Below are positions 31,301-38,198 of a stretch of DNA of 64,000 nt, piece after piece. How positions within the stretch are numbered: position 1 is the stretch's first letter; the number at the start of each line of letters is the position of its first letter. Under the pieces are notes generated by a model. The model worked only from the letters and a program-made list of their open reading frames with translations. It did no database searches and was not told the DNA's origin. A program made the translations under genes and the position numbers. The DNA lies in the NCBI RefSeq assembly GCF_907165045.1, contig NZ_CAJRAU010000002.1:620001-684000 (forward strand), written 5' to 3'. The DNA is from Dyadobacter linearis (lineage in GTDB: Bacteria > Bacteroidota > Bacteroidia > Cytophagales > Spirosomataceae).

Positions 31301-31338
31301 TCAGGGATATTTCATCAAAAACAGAAGATCTGGCCTAG
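28315..31338 (+). CDS. Multi-PAS/GAF sensor protein ending in a DHp-like helix, no ATPase domain
   Basis: 1007 residues from a TTG at 28315; an ATG at 28321 is also possible. Domains in order: PAS (~10-130), PAS-PAC (~135-260), GAF (~270-410: GSCGTAAFTRELVIVDDIAT), then four PAS-PAC units (~420-540, 550-670, 680-800, 810-930). It ends with a histidine-kinase-like dimerisation helix, MQSHVIRAPLARMMSLIDLL, with the likely phospho-acceptor His952 (~950-1007). The stop follows just 55 residues later and no HATPase domain is present. Similar proteins ending at this point are known in Bacteroidota. It may receive phosphate from a partner kinase or act as a scaffold. No transmembrane segment is seen, so it is cytoplasmic. 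Confidence 0.85.
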   Translation: MNMGMVNIDFHVVFDMLPAPAVVLEADSPVFTVVAVNRKWQKVSGLSAADMVGKGFFEHFNLMPEQSRQEWSRLLEDVKRSGNPQQLGPDVFFQNKLHTGEQESSIFSLDIVPLDQGRLLLVTSTDVTETSKATQSENLIQTIDGIVWEADATTLQFRFVSDQVEKILGFTAAQWLSEPDFWKNHMHVADRAALPEFCPLLSEPGASHRFDYRMIRADGEVVWIRDIVTIVGQESGALLCGFMVDITETKRLEDVERLEKVVLELSAQKDSLLTDVLDRYLLGIEQIFPDMKCSILAIKDNKLKNWSSPSLPESYIRGIEDLAIGPFTGSCGTAAFTRELVIVDDIATDLRWERYKDIALDEGLLACWSHPIILSDGTVIATFAAYYDKIRLPDADELKLIDKAVALLTVILESRRNASLIADAAMLISQGQELARLGTWQWDTGTNEIVWSDTLYTIYGLDRGSFKPSMDNYLGLVHPLDMQRVHDNILHAIATKSEVEFEERIVHSSGEYRYLKTWTKTKLDENGKVIMLIGACLDTTASKNIQDKLLASESRLRSLVDSQTNYVVRTDLSGKYTYYNSTFNEDFRWFYNSDDFLGINCLMVVCQYHRADAINAVKKCLHNPGHMCTVELDHVQQSEKARTVFWHFIALTDSTGEPTEIQCIGIDISERKQAIDDLRKSNERYELLNMATNDAIYDWDIINDHVKWGDGYVRLFGLKIGTEKMKLEEWASHLHPDDRVATVQSLELRLADKDQQKWVADYRFERFDGTYAFVEEIGYIRRNRSGRAVRMIGVLRDISQQKQEEYELKLLGSVITNTNDAVLIAQSEPGDIAQLRILYVNGAFTRLTGYTPAHVIGQNPMLLKGFNLPENDFARLAEAITNVKSLKAETLHYQRDGQHYFINLSIHPVVDAAGTLTHWISIGRDVTEKRRYVFEIEERNKKLQEIAWMQSHVIRAPLARMMSLIDLLRNYENSETEKDELLEHILHSAHSLDDIIRDISSKTEDLA

Positions 31339-31922
31339 AATGCGAACTTCAATCCGATAGCCAGATTTAAAATATCGCCCGGCGTAAGAAACCCTGTGTT
31401 CTGCACATAGCTGATCAGCATCAGATCGTATGTGCCGATCTCATAATACAATTCCAGTCCCCGCCTGCGCGAATGCATCGTCACTTCCCGACCGATTTTT
31501 CCGCCCGCGTAAATGCCCGGCCTGAATGCAGTCGCCCACCAATAGTAACCTTTCGGATAGTAGGCCGGCCACTTCGAGTCAAACTGTGGCCCGAACGTAT
31601 AGCTCAGGTACATGCCAATTGAAACGGGCGCCAGGTAGTAGTCGTTTTTGAGCGCGACCCGCCAGGGCGAATAGGTCGTTTTTCCGGTAATGGTGATCAA
31701 TGCGTCCCCGCCGAATTCTTCGGGCAGATAGCCGAAAAGGAAGTCGGTTTCGAGTTTTTTGTTCCTTGAATTATACCCAGGCCCGCCCGATAAAAAGCCT
31801 GTGCCGCCCGCGAATTGCAGCTTCATGTGATCGGGCAGGTACCAGCGCTTTGCCTTCGGACCTTCCTGCGCTTCCGCGGCAAAGGACAGCGAAGCAAGTA
31901 TTAAAAGCAGATATTTACTCAT
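31335..31922 (-). CDS. Outer-membrane beta-barrel protein of unknown function
   Basis: 195 residues from MSKYLLLILASLSFAAEAQ, a clean signal peptide; the in-frame ATG at 31946 would overlap the upstream gene and is less likely. The mature part alternates hydrophobic and polar residues with many aromatics (SIGMYLSYTFGPQF, YWWATAFRPGIYAGG, LELYYEIGTYDLMLISYVQN) and ends in LAIGLKFAF, a typical barrel-ending Phe. It lies 4 nt after the metallophosphoesterase gene, so the two are probably translated from one transcript. Its 3' end overlaps the convergent PAS gene by 4 nt. Confidence 0.75.
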   Translation of the reverse strand: MSKYLLLILASLSFAAEAQEGPKAKRWYLPDHMKLQFAGGTGFLSGGPGYNSRNKKLETDFLFGYLPEEFGGDALITITGKTTYSPWRVALKNDYYLAPVSIGMYLSYTFGPQFDSKWPAYYPKGYYWWATAFRPGIYAGGKIGREVTMHSRRRGLELYYEIGTYDLMLISYVQNTGFLTPGDILNLAIGLKFAF

Positions 31923-31926
31923 TTCC

Positions 31927-32733
31927 TTAAAAATTAATACGTTCAACTTCTTGCCCGCCTTTCCATACCTTAATCTTCAAATAACCCCTGGCACCCATGC
32001 TCGTCGTGACCACGTAGCGAACACCGTCTTTGTAATATTCCCCGTCGTTGAATGAATGCTGGTGACCGTACAGACTCATGTGCACATTCGGGTTATTGCC
32101 GAGCAGCTCACCGTACTCTTTTTCAAGGTTCTTGTCAAAATCGTTGTCGTAAGGCGGAATGTGCGCGATCACGATCATATCCTTGTTTTCGGGGTTATCC
32201 GCCAGCTCCTTCCGCAGCCAGTTCACATCCGGTACAGTTCCGTCGAATGCGTATTCACGGGAATTGGTATTGATGAAAATGAATTTGTGGCTGCCGTATT
32301 CAAAGGAATAGTTCATCGGCCCGAACATTTTGCGGTAAGCATCGGGGCCGTTGGCGACAATATCGTGGTTGCCGATCACCGTCATATAAGGCACATGCAG
32401 CTTGGAAAGAATGCGGTTGACCCATTTAAATTCCTGTGAAAGACCAAAATCCGAAATGTCGCCTGCGTGGAGTACGAATGAAATATCCCGATGCTTGTTG
32501 GCACTTTTTACAAACTCTTCGGATTCGTCGTACCAGCGCTGCGAGTCACCCATCAATATGAATCTGAGGGTATCCGGCGGCGGCTGGGAAACGAGCGCGG
32601 CGACGTTCCGTGCATTGAGATTGGATTCTCCGTTATGAAGCGTGACCTGGTTGGGGTTGTATAAAAACAGGCTGTCGCAGGAAGAAAAGAAGAGCAGACT
32701 GACAAAGGGCAAAAAACGTAAAACGGGCTTCAC
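31927..32733 (-). CDS. Calcineurin-like metallophosphoesterase lipoprotein
   Basis: 268 residues with a lipoprotein signal (MKPVLRFLPFVSLLFFSSC, Cys19). The metallophosphoesterase motifs appear in order: FILMGDSQRWYDE, LHAGDISDFG, VIGNHDIV, VIAHIPPYD and GHQHSF. These bind two metal ions and hydrolyse phosphoesters. The lipoprotein signal places it at the envelope. It precedes the beta-barrel gene in what looks like a two-gene operon. The substrate is unknown. Confidence 0.9.
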   Translation of the reverse strand: MKPVLRFLPFVSLLFFSSCDSLFLYNPNQVTLHNGESNLNARNVAALVSQPPPDTLRFILMGDSQRWYDESEEFVKSANKHRDISFVLHAGDISDFGLSQEFKWVNRILSKLHVPYMTVIGNHDIVANGPDAYRKMFGPMNYSFEYGSHKFIFINTNSREYAFDGTVPDVNWLRKELADNPENKDMIVIAHIPPYDNDFDKNLEKEYGELLGNNPNVHMSLYGHQHSFNDGEYYKDGVRYVVTTSMGARGYLKIKVWKGGQEVERINF

Positions 32734-32944
32734 TTTTGATAGGTTTTTAGAGGTATCACCTTACGCGAATTCGGCTAGGAGAGTCAGTAAATAACCGTTT
32801 CCCGGCGATTAAAATTCCTTAATACCGCGCTGAAACGTCATTCTAATAAATTTCTAAAATCAGAAAAGTGAGTAAAGGCATGACTTATTCGCCGGTACGG
32901 TTTTTGCACTTGTAACTGCATTACCTCATTTAAATAAGAAAGCA

Positions 32945-33400
32945 ATGAAAATCAGAAATGTAGTAGGAACCCTGGTGTTAGCAATAATGACTTGCTCGCT
33001 ATCGGCGCAAGTGGTTTCGAAAGACTCTATCAATCTATTGAAGGACCAAAAAGAGGCTCTTGAACTGAGCAAGAAATTAAATGACCGCAAACTGGAACTT
33101 GCGAAGCTGGAAAATGAGCTTCAAAGCAAAACCGACGAAGCAGCGAAAAGTGCAGAGGCCGCGCAAAAATCAGCAGACGCCAACAGGGAAGCTGCTGACA
33201 AGCTGGGGAATGATCCGCAAGACAAAAGGGCAGCACGACGGGCAAGCAAAAGTGCCGGCTCAGCCAACAAAGAGGCTAAGCGGGCAAGAAGAGCAGCCGA
33301 TCAGCTCGATCGCCTGACAAAAGATATTGAAGAGCTGAAAAGAGATATCAGCAAAGACGAAGAAAAATTATCATCCTTGCCTGCGGGCACAGGAAAGTAA
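32945..33400 (+). CDS. Small exported Ala/Lys-rich coiled-coil protein
   Basis: 151 residues with a signal peptide (MKIRNVVGTLVLAIMTCSLS, cleavage after AQ). The rest is almost entirely helical and charged: LKDQKEALELSKKLNDRKLE, NELQSKTDEAAKSAEAAQK and DQLDRLTKDIEELKRDISKD, with heptad spacing of Leu/Ala typical of a coiled coil. No enzyme motif is present. It stands alone, about 210 nt from the divergent metallophosphoesterase gene, and its stop is 6 nt from the stop of the convergent sulfatase gene. The function is not recognised; a periplasmic structural role is possible. Confidence 0.75.
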   Translation: MKIRNVVGTLVLAIMTCSLSAQVVSKDSINLLKDQKEALELSKKLNDRKLELAKLENELQSKTDEAAKSAEAAQKSADANREAADKLGNDPQDKRAARRASKSAGSANKEAKRARRAADQLDRLTKDIEELKRDISKDEEKLSSLPAGTGK

Positions 33401-33406
33401 GGTAGC

Positions 33407-34945
33407 TTATTGCTTAATAACCTGATCCGGCCACGGGACCAGCTTTCCCGTGGTTTTAAAAGTGGGCCACTGTGCGTCCCACTTTTTTAGTTTTTGGGTA
33501 AATAGCTTCGCCAGTTCTTTCACTTTCGCAGGATTGGAGTCAGCCAGGTTATTTTCTTCACCAATGTCGGATTTCAGGTTATACAGTTCGAGACTGGCTT
33601 TCTTGTAATCATAGATCAGTTTCCAATGCCCTTTCCGCATTGCGCTCGCATAATGGATATTCGGACCTTCGTCGGGCGTCCAGCGATTGGGATGATGCCA
33701 CACAAGCTCGCGCTGGTCGTTTTTGAGAGACGGGTTTTTAAGTATTTTTACAAAGCTTTCCCCGTCCGTTTCCTGTATCAGTTCAGGATTTTTTACACCC
33801 GCAATGTCTAGTATTGTTGGAAAGAAATCTTCGATAATCACATATTGCCCGGCCACGGTGCCCGGCTTCGTTACCTCTGGCCAGCGCACCAGCATCGGCT
33901 CGCGAATGCCGCCTTCGTATACGGAACCTTTGCCGGCTTTCAGCGGCAGGTTGTGCGTCCACGCTTTCCCTCCACGCGGTGGCGTGCGGCTCAATCCGCC
34001 ATTGTCTGACATAAAAATGACTACCGTATTCTTCGCAATGTTCTTGTTATCAAGGTAGTCGAGCACATCACCCAGACTTTTATCCATTCCTTCCACAAGC
34101 GTTGCGTATTTCGCTTCAACGCTGTCGAGGCCCATTTTTAAATACCTGGCAAGATACCGCTGATCTGCATTGATCGGCGTATGCACCGCGTAATGCGAGA
34201 GATAAAGGAAAAAAGGTTGCTTTTCGTTAATTGGTTTTTCCAAAGCTTTCAGCGCCTCTATCGTAATCGCGTCACTCAAAAAAGTGTCTGTTCCGTGATA
34301 AGCTTCCAGGCCGGGCACTGCATTCCGGCTGGGCTTACCTTTCGCTGGCGCATCATAATTTTTCTTGCCGAGGTAACTCGCAGGATGCCCGATGGAGCTG
34401 CCGGCGATATTCACATCAAAACCCAGATTTGTAGGATCTGCACCTGGGGTACCGGAAGAGCCGAAATGCGCTTTTCCGCTTAAAATGGTGAAGTAGCCGT
34501 TATTCCGCAAAACCGCAGGTAGCGGAGTGGCGTGAAAAGTATGCGGAATGCCAGCCTCCGGGCTCAAACCATTGATATTCCAGTCAACCGCGTTGAAAAC
34601 CGAGTCTGGATGATCCGTATTCTTATTCTGATCCGGCGAAGTCCAGTGCGTGACGCGGTGGTGCGCGGCATTCACGCCCGTCAGCAGGCTCACGCGGGTA
34701 GGGGTACAAACCGGCATCGCATAAGCATTGGTAAACTTGGTACCTGCTTTCGCCAGCCGCTCCATATTCGGGGTATTATATCTTTGGTTAAAAGAAGTTG
34801 TCTTGTTCCAAAAAGGCACCGAAGTATCCTGCCAGCCCATATCGTCGACCAGAAAAATGATGATATTAGGTTTCTGAGCAACTTGTGAGAAGGTATTCAG
34901 GCAGGTGATAATTACCAGTACAACAGGAGCAAACAGTTTCTTCAT
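33407..34945 (-). CDS. Secreted sulfatase (arylsulfatase A-like, Cys type)
   Basis: 512 residues from MKKLFAPVVLVIITCLNTFS; the open frame extends to 35068 but without a signal before this point. Key sulfatase motifs are IIIFLVDDMGWQD (metal-binding Asp pair), the active-site sequence PVCTPTRVSLLTG with Cys80 as the residue to be converted to formylglycine (CxPxR), GKAHFGSSG and SDNGGLSRTPPRGGKA. The maturation enzyme is not in this window. Such enzymes remove sulfate esters from polysaccharides. The gene is divergent from the tetR gene. The substrate is unknown. Confidence 0.93.
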   Translation of the reverse strand: MKKLFAPVVLVIITCLNTFSQVAQKPNIIIFLVDDMGWQDTSVPFWNKTTSFNQRYNTPNMERLAKAGTKFTNAYAMPVCTPTRVSLLTGVNAAHHRVTHWTSPDQNKNTDHPDSVFNAVDWNINGLSPEAGIPHTFHATPLPAVLRNNGYFTILSGKAHFGSSGTPGADPTNLGFDVNIAGSSIGHPASYLGKKNYDAPAKGKPSRNAVPGLEAYHGTDTFLSDAITIEALKALEKPINEKQPFFLYLSHYAVHTPINADQRYLARYLKMGLDSVEAKYATLVEGMDKSLGDVLDYLDNKNIAKNTVVIFMSDNGGLSRTPPRGGKAWTHNLPLKAGKGSVYEGGIREPMLVRWPEVTKPGTVAGQYVIIEDFFPTILDIAGVKNPELIQETDGESFVKILKNPSLKNDQRELVWHHPNRWTPDEGPNIHYASAMRKGHWKLIYDYKKASLELYNLKSDIGEENNLADSNPAKVKELAKLFTQKLKKWDAQWPTFKTTGKLVPWPDQVIKQ

Positions 34946-35060
34946 TTGATAATACAGGAAAGATTCACGAAGATAAGTGTGGCAAATTAAGTGAAAGAGA
35001 CCTCCGTTCAAGTATAATATCCTGCCTTTTATCCTTTTTTGAAAAATTAATGTACATTTG

Positions 35061-35075
35061 CTAAACACTGTTTAG
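35061..35075. promoter_or_regulatory. Probable TetR operator 1
   Basis: CTAAACACTGTTTAG is a perfect palindrome around a central C. It begins directly after TACATTTG (35053-35060), a TAnnTTTG-like -7 element, so a bound repressor would cover the tetR transcription start. The core is repeated upstream of the efflux operon (35733-35747). Confidence 0.7.
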
Positions 35076-35101
35076 TATATTCACAGCGTATTGTAGAATC
35101 T

Positions 35102-35716
35102 ATGGCAATCAAGGAGAGGAAAGAGCGGGAGAAGCAGGATATGAGGAACCTGATCATTGAATCGGCAACTCAGCTATTTTTGAAGCATGGTTACGACAAG
35201 ACGTCAATCCGTAACATTGCTGAGGATATAGAATACAGTCCGGCTACTATCTATCTGTATTTCAAGGACAAAGATGAAATTTTCTATGTAATTCACGAAA
35301 ATGCATTCGATCTCCTTGTCAAGCTTTTCCGCGAGCACGACACGATCAGTAACCCTTATGAACGCCTGGGCGCGATCGGTCGTACTTACATTAATTTTGC
35401 TTTTGAAAACCCCGATTACTACGATCTGATGTTTATCATGCGTGCGCCTTTATCGCAGATCAAGCATGAGGAAAGGTGGAATGCCGGCGAATGCGCATTC
35501 GGTTACGTGCTGGATACCCTGACTCAATGTCTGGATCAAAAACTGATCAGGCCCGCCGATAAATACATCACAGCCGTTTCTGTGTGGTCCTTCGTTCACG
35601 GACTAGTTTCCCTTTATATCCGGGAAAGAATGTGTATTCTGGAAATGCCCGACGATGTGGTACGGGATATTGTTAATGCCTCATTTGAAAATTTCTTTCA
35701 AAGTCTGAAAACGTAA
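35102..35716 (+). CDS. TetR/AcrR-family repressor of the RND efflux operon
   Basis: 204 residues. The N-terminal helix-turn-helix spans ~15-60 (LIIESATQLFLKHGYDKTS, IRNIAEDIEYSPATIYLYFK), typical of TetR. The C-terminal ligand-binding part is all-helical. The gene is directly followed (50 nt) by tolC-, hlyD- and acrB-like genes on the same strand. Palindromic sites sharing the core AACACTGTTTAGTA lie before both tetR and the efflux operon, so autoregulation and repression of the pump are likely. The inducing compound is unknown. Confidence 0.9.
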   Translation: MAIKERKEREKQDMRNLIIESATQLFLKHGYDKTSIRNIAEDIEYSPATIYLYFKDKDEIFYVIHENAFDLLVKLFREHDTISNPYERLGAIGRTYINFAFENPDYYDLMFIMRAPLSQIKHEERWNAGECAFGYVLDTLTQCLDQKLIRPADKYITAVSVWSFVHGLVSLYIRERMCILEMPDDVVRDIVNASFENFFQSLKT

Positions 35717-35732
35717 AAAAATTTACCATTTG

Positions 35733-35747
35733 ATGAACACTGTTTAG
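35733..35747. promoter_or_regulatory. Probable TetR operator 2
   Basis: ATGAACACTGTTTAG matches operator 1 at 13 of 15 positions, and both sites are preceded by CATTTG and followed by TA. It lies 20 nt before the start of the outer-membrane-factor gene, so it fits repression of the efflux operon. Confidence 0.65.
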
Positions 35748-35766
35748 TAAATAAACATCACTTATT

Positions 35767-37134
35767 ATGAATGCAATCTTTAAGGTGCCCTTGCGGCGGC
35801 TGTTGGGCTACGCTATTGTCTTTTCCTGTCTGTTTGGTCCGGTTGCGGCGCAGGATACAGTGCTTCAAAATTATATTGAGCAAGGTTTAAAAAACAACCA
35901 GGGTATCAGGCAGCAGGGTTTTTTGCTCGAAAGAAATATGTATGCGCTGAAAGAAGCCAGGAGTTTCTTTTTGCCGGAAGTTAATTTCAATACATCTTAC
36001 CTTGACTCCCGCGGGGGCAGGAAGATCAGTATTCCGATCGGGGACCTGCTTAATCCGGTTTATAGCTCACTTAACCAGCTCACCAATTCGTCGGTTTTTC
36101 CTCAAGTCGATAATGTAAACCAGACTTTCAACCCGAATAATTATTACGACGCCAAGTTTAGGACCTCGCTCCCGATCTATAATGCGGAGATCATCTACAA
36201 TTCCCGGATCCGGAAAGAACAGATCAATTTTCAGCAGGCGGAGCTCGACGTATATAAGAGGGAGTTGGTGAAAGAGATCAAGTTAAGCTACTATGCTTTT
36301 GTGCAGGCGAGGGAGGGCGTTAGTATCCTGGAAAATGCGGTGAAACTGGCTCGGGAGAACCTTCGCTTCAATCAGGCGCTGGTCAAAAACGACAAGGCGA
36401 TCAGGACGGTGGTAAGCCGGTCGGAAAACGAGCTGATCGGTTTGGAGGCGCGGCTGGAAGATGCCAGGAATCAGTCACGCAGCGCAGTTGCCTATTTCAA
36501 TTTTTTACTGAATAATCCGTTGGATACGCCAATGGAACTGACTGAAATGCAGGTCGATACTGTGCAAAACGGTAACGCAGAGCCAGGCCGGCGCGAGGAG
36601 CTTTTAAAGCTGGAATCCCTTTCCAAAATCAATTCGCTATCCGAGCAACTGGCCAAAGCGGCGGCGCTGCCGAGACTTTCCACATTCATCGACCTCGGCT
36701 CGCAGGGTGATTTTATCAAATTCAATAACGATACCCGCTATTATCTGTTCGGCCTCACGCTTGACTGGCGGGTATTTGCCGGAAACCGGGTTCAATATAA
36801 AGCCAAACAGGCGGCGTTGGAAAGCAAGGCAACCGGCCAGCAGATCGATCAGGTAGAGCAACAACTTGCATTACAGGTAGAAACCGCAGGTAACCGGCTC
36901 CGTTCGGCTTCTCAATTTTTCGAGGCTTCCAAAAGTCAGACTGCATTATCCCAGCAATATTACAACGATCAGCAAAAGCTTTACCGCGAAGGCCAGCTGC
37001 TGTATATCGAGCTTCTCGACGCGCAGAACCGCCTGATTGGTGATCAGCTGCAACAAAGTATTGCCTATCTCAACGTTCAAACCCGCTCCGCAGAATTGGA
37101 ACGGGCGAGGGCCAGCTATGTATTTTCAAACTAA
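35767..37134 (+). CDS. TolC-like outer-membrane efflux protein
   Basis: 455 residues with a signal peptide ending near VAAQDT. The rest shows the repeated coiled-coil/barrel pattern of the outer-membrane efflux family: NYIEQGLKNNQGIRQQGFLL, RTSLPIYNAEIIYNSRIRKE, LSYYAFVQAREGVSILENAV and, near the end, YREGQLLYIELLDAQNRLIG. It forms the exit duct through the outer membrane. The gene heads a three-gene operon with hlyD- and acrB-like genes (gaps of 6 and 17 nt) under the TetR operator. Confidence 0.92.
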   Translation: MNAIFKVPLRRLLGYAIVFSCLFGPVAAQDTVLQNYIEQGLKNNQGIRQQGFLLERNMYALKEARSFFLPEVNFNTSYLDSRGGRKISIPIGDLLNPVYSSLNQLTNSSVFPQVDNVNQTFNPNNYYDAKFRTSLPIYNAEIIYNSRIRKEQINFQQAELDVYKRELVKEIKLSYYAFVQAREGVSILENAVKLARENLRFNQALVKNDKAIRTVVSRSENELIGLEARLEDARNQSRSAVAYFNFLLNNPLDTPMELTEMQVDTVQNGNAEPGRREELLKLESLSKINSLSEQLAKAAALPRLSTFIDLGSQGDFIKFNNDTRYYLFGLTLDWRVFAGNRVQYKAKQAALESKATGQQIDQVEQQLALQVETAGNRLRSASQFFEASKSQTALSQQYYNDQQKLYREGQLLYIELLDAQNRLIGDQLQQSIAYLNVQTRSAELERARASYVFSN

Positions 37135-37140
37135 ATCAAT

Positions 37141-38181
37141 ATGAAAACGACTACTCAAATTAACCTCATACTGCTGCTCAGCGCGGGAATCCTGCTGGCG
37201 GGCTGCAAGGAAGAAAAGAAGCCGGAAGAAACCGATCCGACAATTCCGGTAAAAATCATCAGTTCCACGTCGCTCGATCAGGCGCAGGCGGTGGAAACAT
37301 CGGGGCTGCTAGGCTCGGATAACGAGGCGAGACTTTCATTTAAAGTTGGCGGGATTATCCAAAGTGTTTTGGTTAAAGAGGGCGACCGGGTTCGGAAAGG
37401 ACAGGTGCTCGCTACATTGAATACTACTGAAATTGCGGCGCAGGTGAGTCAGGCGGAAGAGAATTTCCTGAAAGCGCAACGTGACGCGCAGCGGATTGGC
37501 AATTTGTACAGGGATAGTGTAAGTACGAAAGAACAGCTTGAAAATAGTCAGACAACTATGTTACTGGCTGAAAAACAGCTTGATATCGCCAGATTCAATA
37601 TGTCGCAAACCAGGATCATTTCTACGACCGACGGTGTAGTGATCCAGAAAATCCAGAATGCGGGCGAACAGGTACAGGGCGGCGCGCCGGTGCTTTTCGT
37701 AAGCAGTACGAGCAACAAGGATTGGGTTGTTAAATGCGGCCTTACGGACAAGGATTGGGCGAGATTGAAGGGTGGCGAAAAAGCAGAGATCACTTTTGAC
37801 GCTTACCCGCAAACTTTTACCGGAAAAGTAACTTCCCTCGCGCAGGGAAGCGAAGCGGGGTCGGGATTATATCAGGCTGAGATACAAGTGGATAAGCAGG
37901 CTTCCAAGCTGGCGAGCGGACTTTTTGCGAAAGTGAGCATTTACCCGAAAGAAAAAACCACCATGATTTCCGTTCCCCTGGATGCATTGATCGAGGGTGA
38001 AGACGATAGCGCTTACGTATTCGTGGCTGGCTCGGGGAAAGCACTGAGAAAGCAGGTGAAAATTGCTTACCTGTCTGGCGATAAGGCATTTATATTATCT
38101 GGTCTTGAAGCCGGGACTCAGGTGATCAGGGAAGGTTCCGCCTACCTCACAGACGGTTCGGCGATTAAAATTGTACAGTAA
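37141..38181 (+). CDS. RND efflux periplasmic adaptor lipoprotein
   Basis: 346 residues. MKTTTQINLILLLSAGILLAG ends at a lipidated Cys22. Next come the barrel-sandwich (lipoyl-like) half-motifs: LSFKVGGIIQSVLVKEGDRV and a second at ISTTDGVVIQKIQNAGEQV, with a short helical hairpin between them (AAQVSQAEENFLKAQRDAQR). Then a beta-barrel and membrane-proximal domain follow. It links the inner-membrane pump to the TolC-like duct. It is 6 nt after the tolC-like gene and 17 nt before the pump gene. Confidence 0.93.
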   Translation: MKTTTQINLILLLSAGILLAGCKEEKKPEETDPTIPVKIISSTSLDQAQAVETSGLLGSDNEARLSFKVGGIIQSVLVKEGDRVRKGQVLATLNTTEIAAQVSQAEENFLKAQRDAQRIGNLYRDSVSTKEQLENSQTTMLLAEKQLDIARFNMSQTRIISTTDGVVIQKIQNAGEQVQGGAPVLFVSSTSNKDWVVKCGLTDKDWARLKGGEKAEITFDAYPQTFTGKVTSLAQGSEAGSGLYQAEIQVDKQASKLASGLFAKVSIYPKEKTTMISVPLDALIEGEDDSAYVFVAGSGKALRKQVKIAYLSGDKAFILSGLEAGTQVIREGSAYLTDGSAIKIVQ

Positions 38182-38198
38182 ACGCAACGGACGAAATC

